From: Emcibacter sp. SYSU 3D8
Lineage (GTDB): Bacteria > Pseudomonadota > Alphaproteobacteria > SMXS01
Length of the DNA stretch: 64,000 nucleotides
NCBI RefSeq assembly: GCF_039655875.1
Contig: NZ_JBBYXK010000007.1
Location: 62,001 to 126,000, forward strand
Direction: 5' to 3'
Position numbers and translations under genes: made by a program. The notes under the pieces were generated by a model that was not told the origin of the DNA, did no database searches, and was given only the letters and a program-made list of their open reading frames with translations. Within the stretch, counting starts at the first letter, position 1; each line of letters begins with the position of its first letter. Shown piece by piece: positions 45,287 to 54,364 of this stretch.

Positions 45287-47458
45287 TCATTCCGCCGCCC
45301 AGGACGCCTCCGCCCGGGTGATGTTGACGGGAATGGCGCTCATGCGCGGCATGCCGGTGCGGGCGTCGAAATCGCGCGTCACGTCCGTGAGTCGGCCGGT
45401 GTTCGAGCCGATGAAGAACAGCTGGTTGTCGAACTGCGGCGCGTCGCCAAACGAATGGGCCATGGAGATCACGCCCGGCCTCACATCCGCCGCCTCCTCG
45501 GCGACGCCGAGGATCGAGCCGTGGTCCGATGCGATGCGGATGACGTCGCCGGCGCGCAGGCCCAGCGCCGCCAGGTCGCCCGGATTCATGAAGGCCGGGT
45601 TATAATGGTGGTTGCGGGTCAGCGCCGGCAGGTCGCGGCCCGACGAATTGTAGACGTCGTTGAGCCGGCGGCTGACCAGCCGATGGCTGAAATCCGCCGT
45701 CAGATCATGCCCCGCATCCGCCTTCTCGGGCTCGGCGAGCACCTCGGACAGCTCCGTCATCATCTCGGGATGGCCGATATCCAGTTTTTCTTCCCAACCT
45801 TCGTCCTTTGGCAGGACCTTCATGTCGGGATCGTCGAAGATGTGGCCGTGCGGATACTTCTTCACCTCCGACAGCGGGATGCGCGAGCCCTTGCAGATCA
45901 TCTCGAACAGGTCGTCGGTGGTCGGCGTGTTGACCATGTCGACGTCCTGGCCGTTGATCCGCAGCTGCAGCCCGAGCCGCTGGCCGATGCCGTAGAAAAC
46001 TTCCCATTCCTCGAGCACATCCGAGCCGGCCGGCGGCTCGACCAGCTTGGGCTGGTACTGGGCATAGGGATCCGGATAACCGGTGGTCAAGCCGTAGAAC
46101 CAGGCGTTCTCGTTCGCGATGGTGATCGCCGGCGCCTCGAGGCCCAGCGTCGCCGGCAAGACGTAATGCGCCACCTTCGCGGTCGCCGACATCTTGATAT
46201 CGATGGTGGCCAGAAGCTCCAGCTTCTTCATCGCCTCGTAGGTGCGGAGCTGGTCGGGCCAGGCCGCCATGGGGTTGCCCCCGACGCACATCAGCGCCCG
46301 CACCTGCCCCTCGCCGTCGAGCAGGATCTCCTCGGCCAGCGCGGCCGGCGTCAGGCCGCTGGCGTTCTCGCCCAGGCCGCGCACGCGGAGCTGTTCGCCA
46401 TAGCCCCACGGTTTCGGCTTCACCTCGGCCTGCGCCTTGCCGTGACGCGTGGGAATCAGCACGAAGGGATTAGGCACCTTCTCGCCCTCGCGCAGCCAGC
46501 GGCCGGCGATCGTATTGATGGCGAGCACCAGATATTCACTGAGCGTGCCGTGCGGCGCCATGTTGGGACCGGTGCCCGCGGTGATCATGCCCCGCCGGGC
46601 CGAGCCGAAGATGCGCGCCGCCTCTATCACCTGGGCCGCAGGCACACCGGCGCGCCGCGCCACATAATCGGGCGTGAACGGCGCGACGGCCTGCTTGAAT
46701 GCCTCGAACCCGGCGACCTCGGCGGTCACGAAGGCGTCATCGATCATGCCCTCGCGGATCATGACGTTGGCGATGCCCGCCAGGATGGTCGGGTCCTCAC
46801 CCGGCTTGCACTGCAGGTGCAGGTGCGCCTTCGCAGCAGTCTCGGTAGCGCGCGGATCGATCACCACCAGCTTCTGGCCGTTCTTCAGCGCGTCATGCAG
46901 CCGCTTGGCCGGGTTGTACTGGGGAATACCGCCCCATTTGGAGATAACGGGATTGGCGCCAACCAGGATCCAGGCATCGGATTCCGCATAGGGTTGCGGC
47001 CCCGCATGCCAGCGGCCGTGCAGCGCCATCGACATGGGCTTGCCCGGCTGGTCGATCGTTGCGGAAGTGAACCGCATGGGCGACCCGATAGCGTCCATCA
47101 GCGCCATCGCCATGGCACGGCCGGCGGGATAGGGAAACGTATAGGTCGCCGCATACAGCGCCACCGAGCGCGGGCCGTACTCGGCGATCAGCCGGCCGAT
47201 AGTGGCGGCGATCTCGTCGAGTGCCGCATCGGACGCGATGCGCTCGTGCCCATTGCCCACCCTGCGCTGGGCATGCAGCAGGCGCTCCGGACTGGCGTGC
47301 TGCTGGGGAAGCTGGCGGCCCTTGACGCAGGTATAGCCGAAATACATCGGGTTATCCTTGTCACCCACCACCTTCACGGCCTTGCCGTTCTCGATCGACA
47401 CCTTGATGCCGCAGAAGGAATGACAGAAGCGGCAGATTGCCGTCTTGATCTCGGCCAC
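45287..47458 (-). CDS. Molybdopterin-dependent oxidoreductase (DMSO reductase superfamily)
   Basis: A 723-aa enzyme from a GTG at 47458 with AAGGA upstream. The N-terminal [4Fe-4S] motif is ICRFCHSFCGIKV with a fourth Cys in GYTCVKGRQLPQQ. The molybdopterin domains follow (ILVGANPVISKWGGIPQYNP, VIDPRATETAAKAHLHLQ) and the MGD-binding C-terminal domain has NHHYNPAFMNPGDLAALGLR. No twin-arginine signal is seen, so it is probably cytoplasmic. No electron-transfer subunit is adjacent. The substrate is unknown; placement beside thiolase, DUF35 and enoyl-CoA hydratase genes suggests acyl, aromatic or steroid metabolism. Confidence 0.9.
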   Translation of the reverse strand: MAEIKTAICRFCHSFCGIKVSIENGKAVKVVGDKDNPMYFGYTCVKGRQLPQQHASPERLLHAQRRVGNGHERIASDAALDEIAATIGRLIAEYGPRSVALYAATYTFPYPAGRAMAMALMDAIGSPMRFTSATIDQPGKPMSMALHGRWHAGPQPYAESDAWILVGANPVISKWGGIPQYNPAKRLHDALKNGQKLVVIDPRATETAAKAHLHLQCKPGEDPTILAGIANVMIREGMIDDAFVTAEVAGFEAFKQAVAPFTPDYVARRAGVPAAQVIEAARIFGSARRGMITAGTGPNMAPHGTLSEYLVLAINTIAGRWLREGEKVPNPFVLIPTRHGKAQAEVKPKPWGYGEQLRVRGLGENASGLTPAALAEEILLDGEGQVRALMCVGGNPMAAWPDQLRTYEAMKKLELLATIDIKMSATAKVAHYVLPATLGLEAPAITIANENAWFYGLTTGYPDPYAQYQPKLVEPPAGSDVLEEWEVFYGIGQRLGLQLRINGQDVDMVNTPTTDDLFEMICKGSRIPLSEVKKYPHGHIFDDPDMKVLPKDEGWEEKLDIGHPEMMTELSEVLAEPEKADAGHDLTADFSHRLVSRRLNDVYNSSGRDLPALTRNHHYNPAFMNPGDLAALGLRAGDVIRIASDHGSILGVAEEAADVRPGVISMAHSFGDAPQFDNQLFFIGSNTGRLTDVTRDFDARTGMPRMSAIPVNITRAEASWAAE

Positions 47459-47519
47459 GGGCTTGTCCTTTCACTCCGGCTTCGCCACCGGTACAGCAGG
47501 GCGGCGTATAAACGAGAAA

Positions 47520-47543
47520 GGCCCGGACGTTTCCGACCGGGCC
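47520..47543 (-). terminator. Rho-independent terminator of the thiolase operon
   Basis: On the minus strand GGCCCGG pairs with CCGGGCC across a 10-base loop (47520-47543), followed directly by TTTCTCGTTT. It lies just after the thiolase stop at 47567 and before the molybdopterin oxidoreductase start, so the two are separate units. Confidence 0.7.
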
Positions 47544-47566
47544 CCTCGATCCGTTGGCGCTGCGAA

Positions 47567-48712
47567 CTAGTTCTGCAGGACCGTGCAGGCCGACAAGCCC
47601 GGCGCACCGTAGACGTGGGTGTAGCCGGTCTTCGGATTGTTCTGCACCTGGCGGTCGCCCGCTTCGCCGCGAAGCTGGAGCACCACCTCGTAGACCTGAC
47701 GCAGGCCCGAGGCGCCGATCGGCTCGCCATTGGCAAGGCAGCCGCCATCCGTGTTCATCGGCATGCGGCCGGTGATCTCGGTCGCGCCCTCGCGCAGCAG
47801 CTTTTCCTGCTCGCCGTCCTTGCAGAAGCCGTTCTCGGCCATGTGCATGATCTCGGCGCCCGACTCGGTGTCCTGGATCTGGATCACATCCATGTCCTCG
47901 GGACCGACGCCGGCCATTTCGTAGGCGGCCTTCGACGCGAACACGGTCGGCGCCGGCGCGCGCTGCAGCGCCAGATACGGGCTGAACACCTCGAACGACC
48001 CGTAATGACGGGTCCGCATGGACACTGCACGCAGGAACACCGGACGGTTGGTGTAGCGGCGGGCCACCTTCTCGCTGGCCAGGATCAGCGCCACGCCGCC
48101 TTCGGCAGGCGAGCAGAACATGTACTTGGTCAGCGGATCGGACAGCATGTCCGAATTCATGATCGTGCCGAGGTCGACTTCCTCACGGCGCCACGCATTC
48201 GGATTGAGCTTGCCGTTGCGGAAAGCCTTCTGCGCCACCAGGCCCAGCACTTCCGGCGACATGTTGTGGTCATGCAGGTACTTCTGGATCTTCATGCCGA
48301 AGAACTGGGTCGTCAGCATCAGGCCGGTCTCGCCGTACCAGGTCTCGAGGCCCGACGACTTGGGGTCGGCGTTGAATGCGCCGCGCGGATGCTTGTCGAA
48401 GCCGACCGCGACGCCGACGTCGTACTGGCCCGCCTTGATGGCCGAATAGGCCGACAGCAGGGCCGAGCCGCCCGTGGCGCAACCGTTCGACACGTTCACG
48501 AACTGGATGCCCGTCAGGCCCAGCTCATTGACCAGTGAGTCGGCATTGCCGCCGGCAGCCGAGCCGCCGAAGGCGAATTGAATGTCCGGCCATTCCAGGC
48601 CGCAATCCTTCAGGGCCTCGCGCACGGCGAAAGCGCCCTGCTGGCGGCCGCTCATGCCGTCCGTGCGGCCGAACTTGTGGATGCCGATACCGATGATGCA
48701 GACGTCCGTCAT
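47567..48712 (-). CDS. Thiolase family protein (SCP2-like acetyl-CoA acetyltransferase)
   Basis: A 381-aa thiolase-fold protein. Motifs are the nucleophile-Cys region VNVSNGCATGGSALLSAYSA, the NTDGGCLANGEPIGASGLRQ block and the C-terminal Cys in YGAPGLSACTVLQN. This is the non-canonical SCP2/lipid-transfer-type thiolase subgroup that works with a DUF35 partner. The DUF35 gene starts the same operon, 24 bases upstream. It likely cleaves beta-ketoacyl-CoA of a branched, sterol-like or aromatic substrate. Confidence 0.9.
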   Translation of the reverse strand: MTDVCIIGIGIHKFGRTDGMSGRQQGAFAVREALKDCGLEWPDIQFAFGGSAAGGNADSLVNELGLTGIQFVNVSNGCATGGSALLSAYSAIKAGQYDVGVAVGFDKHPRGAFNADPKSSGLETWYGETGLMLTTQFFGMKIQKYLHDHNMSPEVLGLVAQKAFRNGKLNPNAWRREEVDLGTIMNSDMLSDPLTKYMFCSPAEGGVALILASEKVARRYTNRPVFLRAVSMRTRHYGSFEVFSPYLALQRAPAPTVFASKAAYEMAGVGPEDMDVIQIQDTESGAEIMHMAENGFCKDGEQEKLLREGATEITGRMPMNTDGGCLANGEPIGASGLRQVYEVVLQLRGEAGDRQVQNNPKTGYTHVYGAPGLSACTVLQN

Positions 48713-48736
48713 ATCCCGTCTCCTCTATATGTCCGC

Positions 48737-49165
48737 TCAGCCCTTGACCGGGGCGAACGCGAAAGTCACTACCTCGTTACCATTCTCGTCGTCACGGAAA
48801 GGAATGATGGTCATTTCCATCTCCATACCGATCTTCAGCTCGTTGGGATCGGCCGTGGTCAGGCGCGATTCCACGATCACTTCGCCCGGCAACTCAATGT
48901 AGCCGACGCCGTAGGGCTTGAAGGTCTCGAGCGTCTCCGGGCCCTTGTAGGGCGGATTCTTCGGCAGGAAGCCCTGGATGGTCCAGGTGTAGAGCTTGCC
49001 GCGAGTGCCCAGCAGCACTTCTTCGGAATCCTCGTCGGCGACGTAGTTGTGAATGGCCGGAAAGTACACGCGGCCCGTCTTCTTCTCCCGCCGCGCGATG
49101 AGCTGCGGATGATCGGACGGCCATGTGAACAGACCTTCCTGGACCGGAACTTGCTGCTTGGCCAT
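48737..49165 (-). CDS. OB-fold (DUF35/ChsH2-like) thiolase partner protein
   Basis: A 142-aa protein from ATG 49165 (MAKQQVPVQEGLFTWPSDHP). The C-terminal OB fold of DUF35 proteins is evident in KLYTWTIQGFLPKN, VGYIELPGEVIVESRL and MEMTIIPFRDDENGNEVVTF. DUF35 proteins normally have a four-Cys zinc ribbon before it, but here the aligned region (LIARREKKTGRVYFPA) has none and the whole protein lacks cysteine. It is first in the operon with the thiolase and likely forms a complex with it. Confidence 0.85.
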   Translation of the reverse strand: MAKQQVPVQEGLFTWPSDHPQLIARREKKTGRVYFPAIHNYVADEDSEEVLLGTRGKLYTWTIQGFLPKNPPYKGPETLETFKPYGVGYIELPGEVIVESRLTTADPNELKIGMEMEMTIIPFRDDENGNEVVTFAFAPVKG

Positions 49166-49299
49166 TGGATGGCTCTCCCCTGAAGCACGATAAAAGTCAC
49201 GCGCGATCCTAGAGAGGAAGGCGCGGAGCGGCAAGCCATGAAGCTCACCCGTTTCGACAGCGAGGATATCAGAGATTTCTGAAAGGGAAATGGGCGGAT

Positions 49300-49695
49300 T
49301 CAGAGTTTCAGTGCAGGCCGTATGTCGGTCTGGGAGAAGTCGTCGCCCTTGAACAGCAATACGTCGTCATTCGCCTTGGCCGTGGCATAGGCAATGCAGT
49401 CGCCGAAATTCAGCCGGGCAGGATGGTTCCCCTTGCCGAATTTCCGGTAGGCTTCCCGCGCTATCGCCACATGGAGACGGGTGACCGGCGCTATATCCAG
49501 ATCGAGTGCCGCGACGATGCTGTCCAGTGTTTCGCTGAGGTCGTCACGCTTGGCGCTGTCGATGACCATACACGCTTCGAAAAGGTTCGCACTGGCGATA
49601 ACCGGACGCGGACTATTCGCCAACGCGCCGAGAAAGGCATCCTCTTCGGGCTCCCTGCGGACCAGGGCCACGAGTACAGAAGTATCCACGATCAT
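49300..49695 (-). CDS. vapC: VapC-type PIN-domain toxin
   Basis: A 131-aa ribonuclease toxin with the PIN-domain acidic residues: D4 (MIVDTSVLVAL), a central Glu (ANLFEACMVID) and the C-terminal Asp in LNFGDCIAYATAKAN. Length and fold fit VapC. It starts four bases inside the end of the antitoxin gene (ATGA), giving coupled expression. Confidence 0.93.
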   Translation of the reverse strand: MIVDTSVLVALVRREPEEDAFLGALANSPRPVIASANLFEACMVIDSAKRDDLSETLDSIVAALDLDIAPVTRLHVAIAREAYRKFGKGNHPARLNFGDCIAYATAKANDDVLLFKGDDFSQTDIRPALKL

Positions 49696-49937
49696 TTCGG
49701 GATGCCCAGCTCGTCATAAAGAAGCGCGCCATGATCAGGAAGCGGACCGATCGGACCCAATTCATCAAGCAGCCGCTTCACATGCCGGATCTTGGCGTCG
49801 GCATCCTGCCGTCGTCTCAGCCTTTCCAAACGCTCTTGAAGTGCCACGGTGACGGCTTGCGTCAGTGTTTCACCGGCAAGCTCGGCAACCTCGGCGGCCA
49901 GGGCGTGCGTCTCTTCCTTTTTAATGTTCAGTCCCAT
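49692..49937 (-). CDS. vapB: VapB-type antitoxin
   Basis: An 81-aa protein starting MGLNIKKEETHALAAEVAEL at 49937, typical of the Rv0623-type VapB antitoxins: an N-terminal DNA-binding ribbon-helix-helix-like segment, a Lys/Arg-rich linker (LERLRRRQDADAKIRH) and a C-terminal toxin-binding tail (PDHGALLYDELGIPK). It overlaps vapC by four bases. A perfect palindrome sits 11 bases upstream as probable autoregulatory operator. Confidence 0.9.
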   Translation of the reverse strand: MGLNIKKEETHALAAEVAELAGETLTQAVTVALQERLERLRRRQDADAKIRHVKRLLDELGPIGPLPDHGALLYDELGIPK

Positions 49938-49948
49938 CGGACACCATA

Positions 49949-49975
49949 TGGTAGAATTTATCAGAGATTCTACCA
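49949..49975. promoter_or_regulatory. Palindromic operator of vapBC
   Basis: TGGTAGAAT (49949-49957) and ATTCTACCA (49967-49975) form a perfect 9-bp inverted repeat with 9-base spacer, directly upstream of the vapB start. Position and symmetry are as expected for binding of the VapBC complex to repress its own promoter. Confidence 0.7.
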
Positions 49976-50005
49976 CAGCCATCACTCATCCGAGCGGGAA
50001 ATGCG

Positions 50006-50821
50006 TCAGCATCCCTCTCTGACTGCCCGCAGCGTATACATCATCGGCATGTTGGGGCGACCGGCAGGCACGCGCCAATGCCCGTCCTCACCCTGCTCCA
50101 TGAACGGGAATGTCCGCATGTAACTCGCATCGGATTCACGCACTTCCCGGATCGCAAGGCCCGCCCGGATCAGCGCCGTGATCACAGCGCCCATATTGTG
50201 ATTCCACTGCAGGGTTCCGTTGTGCGCGGTCGGTGCGCCGGATTCCGCATACGACCCGGCAAGATCAACCGGCTCGCCATCGTGGCGCGTGAAATAGTCG
50301 TAGCGGATTTCCGGCGTTTCGCCCGCCGGGTTGAGGTCCAGCCCCCAATTGGCGGGATGAAATTCCACCAGATAGAGCTGTCCGCCCGGGCGCAGGAGTG
50401 CCGCGACGGCCTGCGCCCAGCGCGTTATGTCCGGCAACCAGCACAGCGCGCCGATGCCCGTATAGACGATGTCGAAGTCCCGCCCCAGCACCGCTGGCGC
50501 GTCGTAGACATCGGCTTGCACGAAGCGGGCCGCGATACCCGTCTCCCGCGCCAGCCCCCGCGCCGCGTCGATGGCAGGCCCGGAGAAATCCAGCCCGCTC
50601 ACCTCGGCGCCCAGACGGGCCCAGGATAAACTATCCAGCCCGAAATGGCATTGCAGATGCGCCAGCCTTTGGCCGCGCACGTCTCCCAGATCGCGAACCT
50701 CGTCCGCGCCCAATGACAGTCGTCCGTCCCTGAAGCCGTCGACGTCGTAGAATCGGGAGCGGACGTGGATGGCGACTCGCTCGTCCCAGTAGGCACGGTT
50801 CAGATCTGTGTGGCCGTCCAT
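50006..50821 (-). CDS. Class I SAM-dependent methyltransferase
   Basis: A 271-aa protein from ATG 50821 (MDGHTDLNRAYWDERVAIHV). Its SAM site is the variant LQCHFGLDSLSWARLGAEVS, with QCHFG replacing the usual GxGxG, followed by GLDFSGPAIDAARGLA and FDIVYTGIGALCWLPDI. This variant defines a recognised subgroup of small-molecule methyltransferases. The open frame to 50953 lacks similarity. It stands between vapBC and the his genes, and the substrate is unknown. Confidence 0.86.
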   Translation of the reverse strand: MDGHTDLNRAYWDERVAIHVRSRFYDVDGFRDGRLSLGADEVRDLGDVRGQRLAHLQCHFGLDSLSWARLGAEVSGLDFSGPAIDAARGLARETGIAARFVQADVYDAPAVLGRDFDIVYTGIGALCWLPDITRWAQAVAALLRPGGQLYLVEFHPANWGLDLNPAGETPEIRYDYFTRHDGEPVDLAGSYAESGAPTAHNGTLQWNHNMGAVITALIRAGLAIREVRESDASYMRTFPFMEQGEDGHWRVPAGRPNMPMMYTLRAVREGC

Positions 50822-51080
50822 GCGCTCACCTGACCGACGATGTGGATCACGAGGGGGAAGCCGGAAGGGTTTGGTCTGCGACCATATGAACGGTGCCCCC
50901 AACAGAATGAACCCAGCATATCCGAATGGCTGACTCGAGAGAACTGGCCGCAAGGGGAGTTGGTTACTGTCGTGGTCCGCCGGCGTTGATTTCTGCGGCT
51001 TTCGCCACTAAACCTTGCCCCGCGCGGAAGACGGCCCAATTACGCCACCCAATGGCACTCGAGAAACAATGGAAACGACC

Positions 51081-51749
51081 ATGAGCGCGACGGACCCGAT
51101 CGTCCTGGCCCTGCCCAAAGGCCGCATCCTGAAAGAGGTTCGGCCTCTCCTGCAGGCGGCCGGCATTGTGCCCGAACCCGATTTCGACGACGAGAAGTCC
51201 CGCAAGCTGCGTTTCGCCACCAACGATCCCGGGCTTGAGATCATCCGGGTGCGCAGCTTCGACGTGGCCACATTCGTCGCGTTCGGCGGCGCCCAGCTCG
51301 GCGTCTGCGGCAACGACGTGCTGATGGAGTTCGACTATGACGGCATTTACGCGCCGCTCGATCTCGGCATCGGCCACTGCCGCCTGTCCGTCGCCGAACC
51401 GGTGGAACTGAGCGAAAGCGACGATCCGCGCACCTGGAGCCACGTCCGCGTCGCCACCAAATATCCTAATATCACCCGCGCCCATTTCGCCGCCCGCGGC
51501 GTGCAGGCCGAATGCATCAAGCTGAATGGCGCCATGGAACTGGCCCCGGCCCTGGGCCTGTGTCGCCGCATCGTCGACCTGGTATCGACGGGTGTCACCC
51601 TGAAGGCCAACGGCCTGGTCGAGATCGAGCGCATCGCCGAGATCAGCTCGCGCCTGATCGTCAACCGCGCCGCGTTCAAGACGCGACCGGGAGAGATCGC
51701 CGCCCGCATCGAACGGTTCCGCGAGGTGGTCAATGCCGAAGCGGCTTGA
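51081..51749 (+). CDS. hisG: ATP phosphoribosyltransferase HisG (short form)
   Basis: First enzyme of histidine synthesis, joining ATP and PRPP. About 222 aa from ATG 51081 ([20 protein letters not shown]); an ATG twelve bases earlier is an alternative. It has the PRPP-binding loop [19 protein letters not shown] and [18 protein letters not shown]. The length shows the short form without the C-terminal regulatory domain, which normally needs HisZ, not present in this window. Its end overlaps hisD by 17 bases. Confidence 0.95.
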   Translation: MSATDPIVLALPKGRILKEVRPLLQAAGIVPEPDFDDEKSRKLRFATNDPGLEIIRVRSFDVATFVAFGGAQLGVCGNDVLMEFDYDGIYAPLDLGIGHCRLSVAEPVELSESDDPRTWSHVRVATKYPNITRAHFAARGVQAECIKLNGAMELAPALGLCRRIVDLVSTGVTLKANGLVEIERIAEISSRLIVNRAAFKTRPGEIAARIERFREVVNAEAA

Positions 51750-53022
51750 TGCGGCAGACCTCAATTTCGAGCGGGCATTCCAGGCCCTGCTCGGGCTGAA
51801 GCGCGAATCCGATCCGGATGTAGCCGAGGTCGTCGCCGGGATCATCGCCGATGTCCGCGCGCGCGGCGACGAGGCGCTGTTCGACTACACATCCCGTTTC
51901 GACCGGGTCGACATGGCCCCCGAAACCGTCCGCGTCCGGCCCCAGGAAATTCTCGAGGCCCGCGAGGCCGTCTCCAACGAGGCGCTCGGCGCGCTGAATA
52001 CCGCCGCCCAGCGCATCCGGTCCTTCCACGAAAAGCAGAAGCCCGAGGACCTGTGCTACACCGACGAGGCGGGTGTCGTGCTCGGTTACCGCTGGACGCC
52101 GATCGATGCGGCCGGCCTCTATGTACCCGGCGGCACGGCAGCCTATCCCAGCTCGGTCCTGATGAATGCCATCCCGGCCAAGGTGGCGGGTGTGCCGCGA
52201 ATCGCCATGGTGGTCCCCGCGCCCGACGGCATTCTCAATCCCATGGTGCTCGCTGCCGCAAGCACGGCCGGCGTGGGTGAAATCTACAAGGTGGGCGGCG
52301 CCCAGGCCGTGGCGGCGCTCGCCTTCGGCACCGCCAGCATCGCCCCGGTCGACAAGATCGTCGGCCCCGGCAACGCCTTCGTCGCCGCCGCCAAGCGGCA
52401 GGTTTTCGGCACCGTCGGCATCGACATGATCGCCGGCCCGTCGGAAATCCTGGTCGTGGCCGACAACCGGAACGATCCTGCCTGGATCGCCGCCGACCTG
52501 CTCAGCCAGGCCGAGCACGACACCGCCGCCCAGTCGATCCTGATCACCGACGACGCCGCCTTCGCCGATGCCGTCGAACGCGCGGTCGAAACCCACCTGC
52601 AGAGACTCAGCCGGACCGAGATCGCCCGCGCCTCGTGGAACGCCAACGGTGCCATCATCGTCGTGCGCAAACTGGACGACGCCGCGCCGCTGGTTGACCG
52701 GATCGCGCCCGAGCACCTCGAACTGGCGGTCGAGGACCCCAGGCGCCTCGCCGACATGGTCCGGCATGCCGGCGCCATCTTCCTTGGCCGGCACACGCCC
52801 GAAGCCGTCGGCGACTACATCGCCGGTCCCAATCATGTGCTGCCCACGTCGCGCACCGCGCGTTTTGCCTCGGGATTGTCGGTGCTGGACTTCATGAAAC
52901 GCACCACGCTGATCTCGTGCGACGCGACGAGCCTCGACGCCATCGCGCCGGCCGCCGAGGCGCTCGCGCACCTGGAAGGCCTCGACGCCCACGCGCTGTC
53001 CATGGAAATCCGGCGGCGTTAG
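51733..53022 (+). CDS. hisD: Histidinol dehydrogenase HisD
   Basis: Oxidises L-histidinol to histidine in two NAD-dependent steps; 429 aa, standard length. Conserved parts are [58 protein letters not shown], the zinc/base site [14 protein letters not shown] and [15 protein letters not shown]. It overlaps hisG and is followed by UPF0262, the common alphaproteobacterial order. Confidence 0.98.
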   Translation: MPKRLDAADLNFERAFQALLGLKRESDPDVAEVVAGIIADVRARGDEALFDYTSRFDRVDMAPETVRVRPQEILEAREAVSNEALGALNTAAQRIRSFHEKQKPEDLCYTDEAGVVLGYRWTPIDAAGLYVPGGTAAYPSSVLMNAIPAKVAGVPRIAMVVPAPDGILNPMVLAAASTAGVGEIYKVGGAQAVAALAFGTASIAPVDKIVGPGNAFVAAAKRQVFGTVGIDMIAGPSEILVVADNRNDPAWIAADLLSQAEHDTAAQSILITDDAAFADAVERAVETHLQRLSRTEIARASWNANGAIIVVRKLDDAAPLVDRIAPEHLELAVEDPRRLADMVRHAGAIFLGRHTPEAVGDYIAGPNHVLPTSRTARFASGLSVLDFMKRTTLISCDATSLDAIAPAAEALAHLEGLDAHALSMEIRRR

Positions 53023-53070
53023 GCCGTATTCACGGTTCCGTTGCGGGGCGTTCCACATTAGCGTGCGCGC

Positions 53071-53535
53071 ATGCCAGGCGACATCATCAGGATCAGGCTC
53101 GACGAGAAATCGATTGTCCGCCGTAACGCGGACATCGAGCACGAGCGCAAGGTCGCCATCTTCGATCTGCTGGAGGACAATTGCTTCGGCCTGAAATCGG
53201 TGCCGGGCCCCTACGACCTGGTGCTGCGGCTCGAGGAAAGCCGGCTGATCGTGGAAGTCCGCGACGACGGCGCCAACCCGCTGGAGGAAATCCGGCTGCA
53301 GGTCTCGCCATTCCGCCGGATCATCAAGGACTACTTCATGGTCTGCGAGAGCTATTTCAGCGCCATCAAGACCTCGAGCCCGTCGCAGATCGAGGCAATC
53401 GACATGGGCCGGCGCGGGCTGCACAACGAGGGCTCGGAAATGCTGCGCGAACGGCTGGCCCAGCAGGTCGACATGGACCTGGCCACCGCGCGCCGGCTGT
53501 TCACGCTGATCTGTGTCCTGCATATCCGGGGCTGA
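53071..53535 (+). CDS. UPF0262 family protein
   Basis: A 154-aa cytoplasmic protein of the alphaproteobacterial UPF0262 family, recognised by RNADIEHERKVAIFDLLEDN and SPFRRIIKDYFMVCESYFSA. Its function is unknown, but it is a near-constant neighbour of hisD and the low-MW phosphatase gene, which follows after six bases. Confidence 0.9.
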   Translation: MPGDIIRIRLDEKSIVRRNADIEHERKVAIFDLLEDNCFGLKSVPGPYDLVLRLEESRLIVEVRDDGANPLEEIRLQVSPFRRIIKDYFMVCESYFSAIKTSSPSQIEAIDMGRRGLHNEGSEMLRERLAQQVDMDLATARRLFTLICVLHIRG

Positions 53536-53541
53536 CGCCGC

Positions 53542-54003
53542 ATGAGCGAAACTCGGCGCGACGAGGACCTGCCGGACAGCGTGCTGTTCGCCTGTAACCT
53601 CAACGCAGTGCGCTCGCCGATGGCGCTGGGCCTTGCGCGCTATCTGTTCGGCAAGAAGATCTTCTTCGATTCGGCCGGTGTCAGGGCGGGCGAGATGGAT
53701 CCCTTCGTCATCGCCGTGATGGACGAGATCGGTATCGACCTCGAGAAGCACAAGCCCAAGAGCTTCGACGACCTGGAAGACAGCTCGTTCGACCTTGTCA
53801 TCACCCTCACGCCCGAAGCCCAGCACAACGCCATGGAGCTGACCCGCACCATGGCCTGCGACGTGGAATACTGGCCGACCATGGATCCGACGCTGATGTC
53901 CGGCAGCCGCGAGCAGATCCTCGACGCCTACCGCGACGTCCGCGATACGCTGATGCAGCGGATCAAGGAACGGTTCTCGACCGGATACACCCCTTCGGGC
54001 TAA
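53542..54003 (+). CDS. Low molecular weight phosphatase family protein (arsenate reductase/PTP-like)
   Basis: A 153-aa protein with the LMW-PTP P-loop CNLNAVRSPMALG (C-x5-R-S), followed by GKKIFFDSAGVRAGEMDP and KPKSFDDLEDSSFDLVITLT. A C-terminal MDPTLMSGS offers the general-acid Asp. Proteins of this branch are annotated as phosphatase or ArsC-like; protein targets are unknown. It lies six bases after UPF0262 in the conserved his-infA string. Confidence 0.9.
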   Translation: MSETRRDEDLPDSVLFACNLNAVRSPMALGLARYLFGKKIFFDSAGVRAGEMDPFVIAVMDEIGIDLEKHKPKSFDDLEDSSFDLVITLTPEAQHNAMELTRTMACDVEYWPTMDPTLMSGSREQILDAYRDVRDTLMQRIKERFSTGYTPSG

Positions 54004-54034
54004 AAGGTGTGACGGTTATTCGGAGGAGACGCCC

Positions 54035-54364
54035 ATGCCGCGCGCCACACGCATTGGCCTTCACCTGCTGACGGTCCTGCTCGCGGCCTGCGGCAGCGCC
54101 GACGATGGCGTTCTGGTCGACGCCTGCGTCCGGGAAGGCGGCGACAAGGCCTATTGCAGCTGCCGCGCGGACTCGCTGGTCGCCGACACCAGTGACTCCG
54201 ACCGCAAGCTGCTGATCAAGATGACGCGGCTGCAGATGGACGAGAATATCAGCGCCGAAGAGGCCCAGGAAAAGCTGTTCAAGGAAGAAGGCCCCGCCCG
54301 CCTGATGGCATTCCAGTTCGCCATGATGGCGCCGCTGATGAAAGCCGAGGAAAAATGCCGCTGA
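54035..54364 (+). CDS. Small lipoprotein, paralogue of its downstream neighbour
   Basis: A 109-aa exported protein with CGGAGGAG upstream. The signal peptide HLLTVLLAACGSADD ends in a lipobox (LLAAC, Cys ~19). The mature part has three or four cysteines (DACVREGGDKAYCSCRADSL ... EEKC). The pattern AC-x6-8-YCSC and a C-terminal Cys recur in the next gene, so the two are diverged duplicates. No family name is known to me. Confidence 0.72.
   Translation: MPRATRIGLHLLTVLLAACGSADDGVLVDACVREGGDKAYCSCRADSLVADTSDSDRKLLIKMTRLQMDENISAEEAQEKLFKEEGPARLMAFQFAMMAPLMKAEEKCR

Noticed and set aside
44579-48538. 1319-codon open frame on the plus strand
   Set aside because: It is antisense to the SnoaL-like, molybdoenzyme and thiolase genes, all of which have conserved motifs. 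The translation has no recognisable domain.
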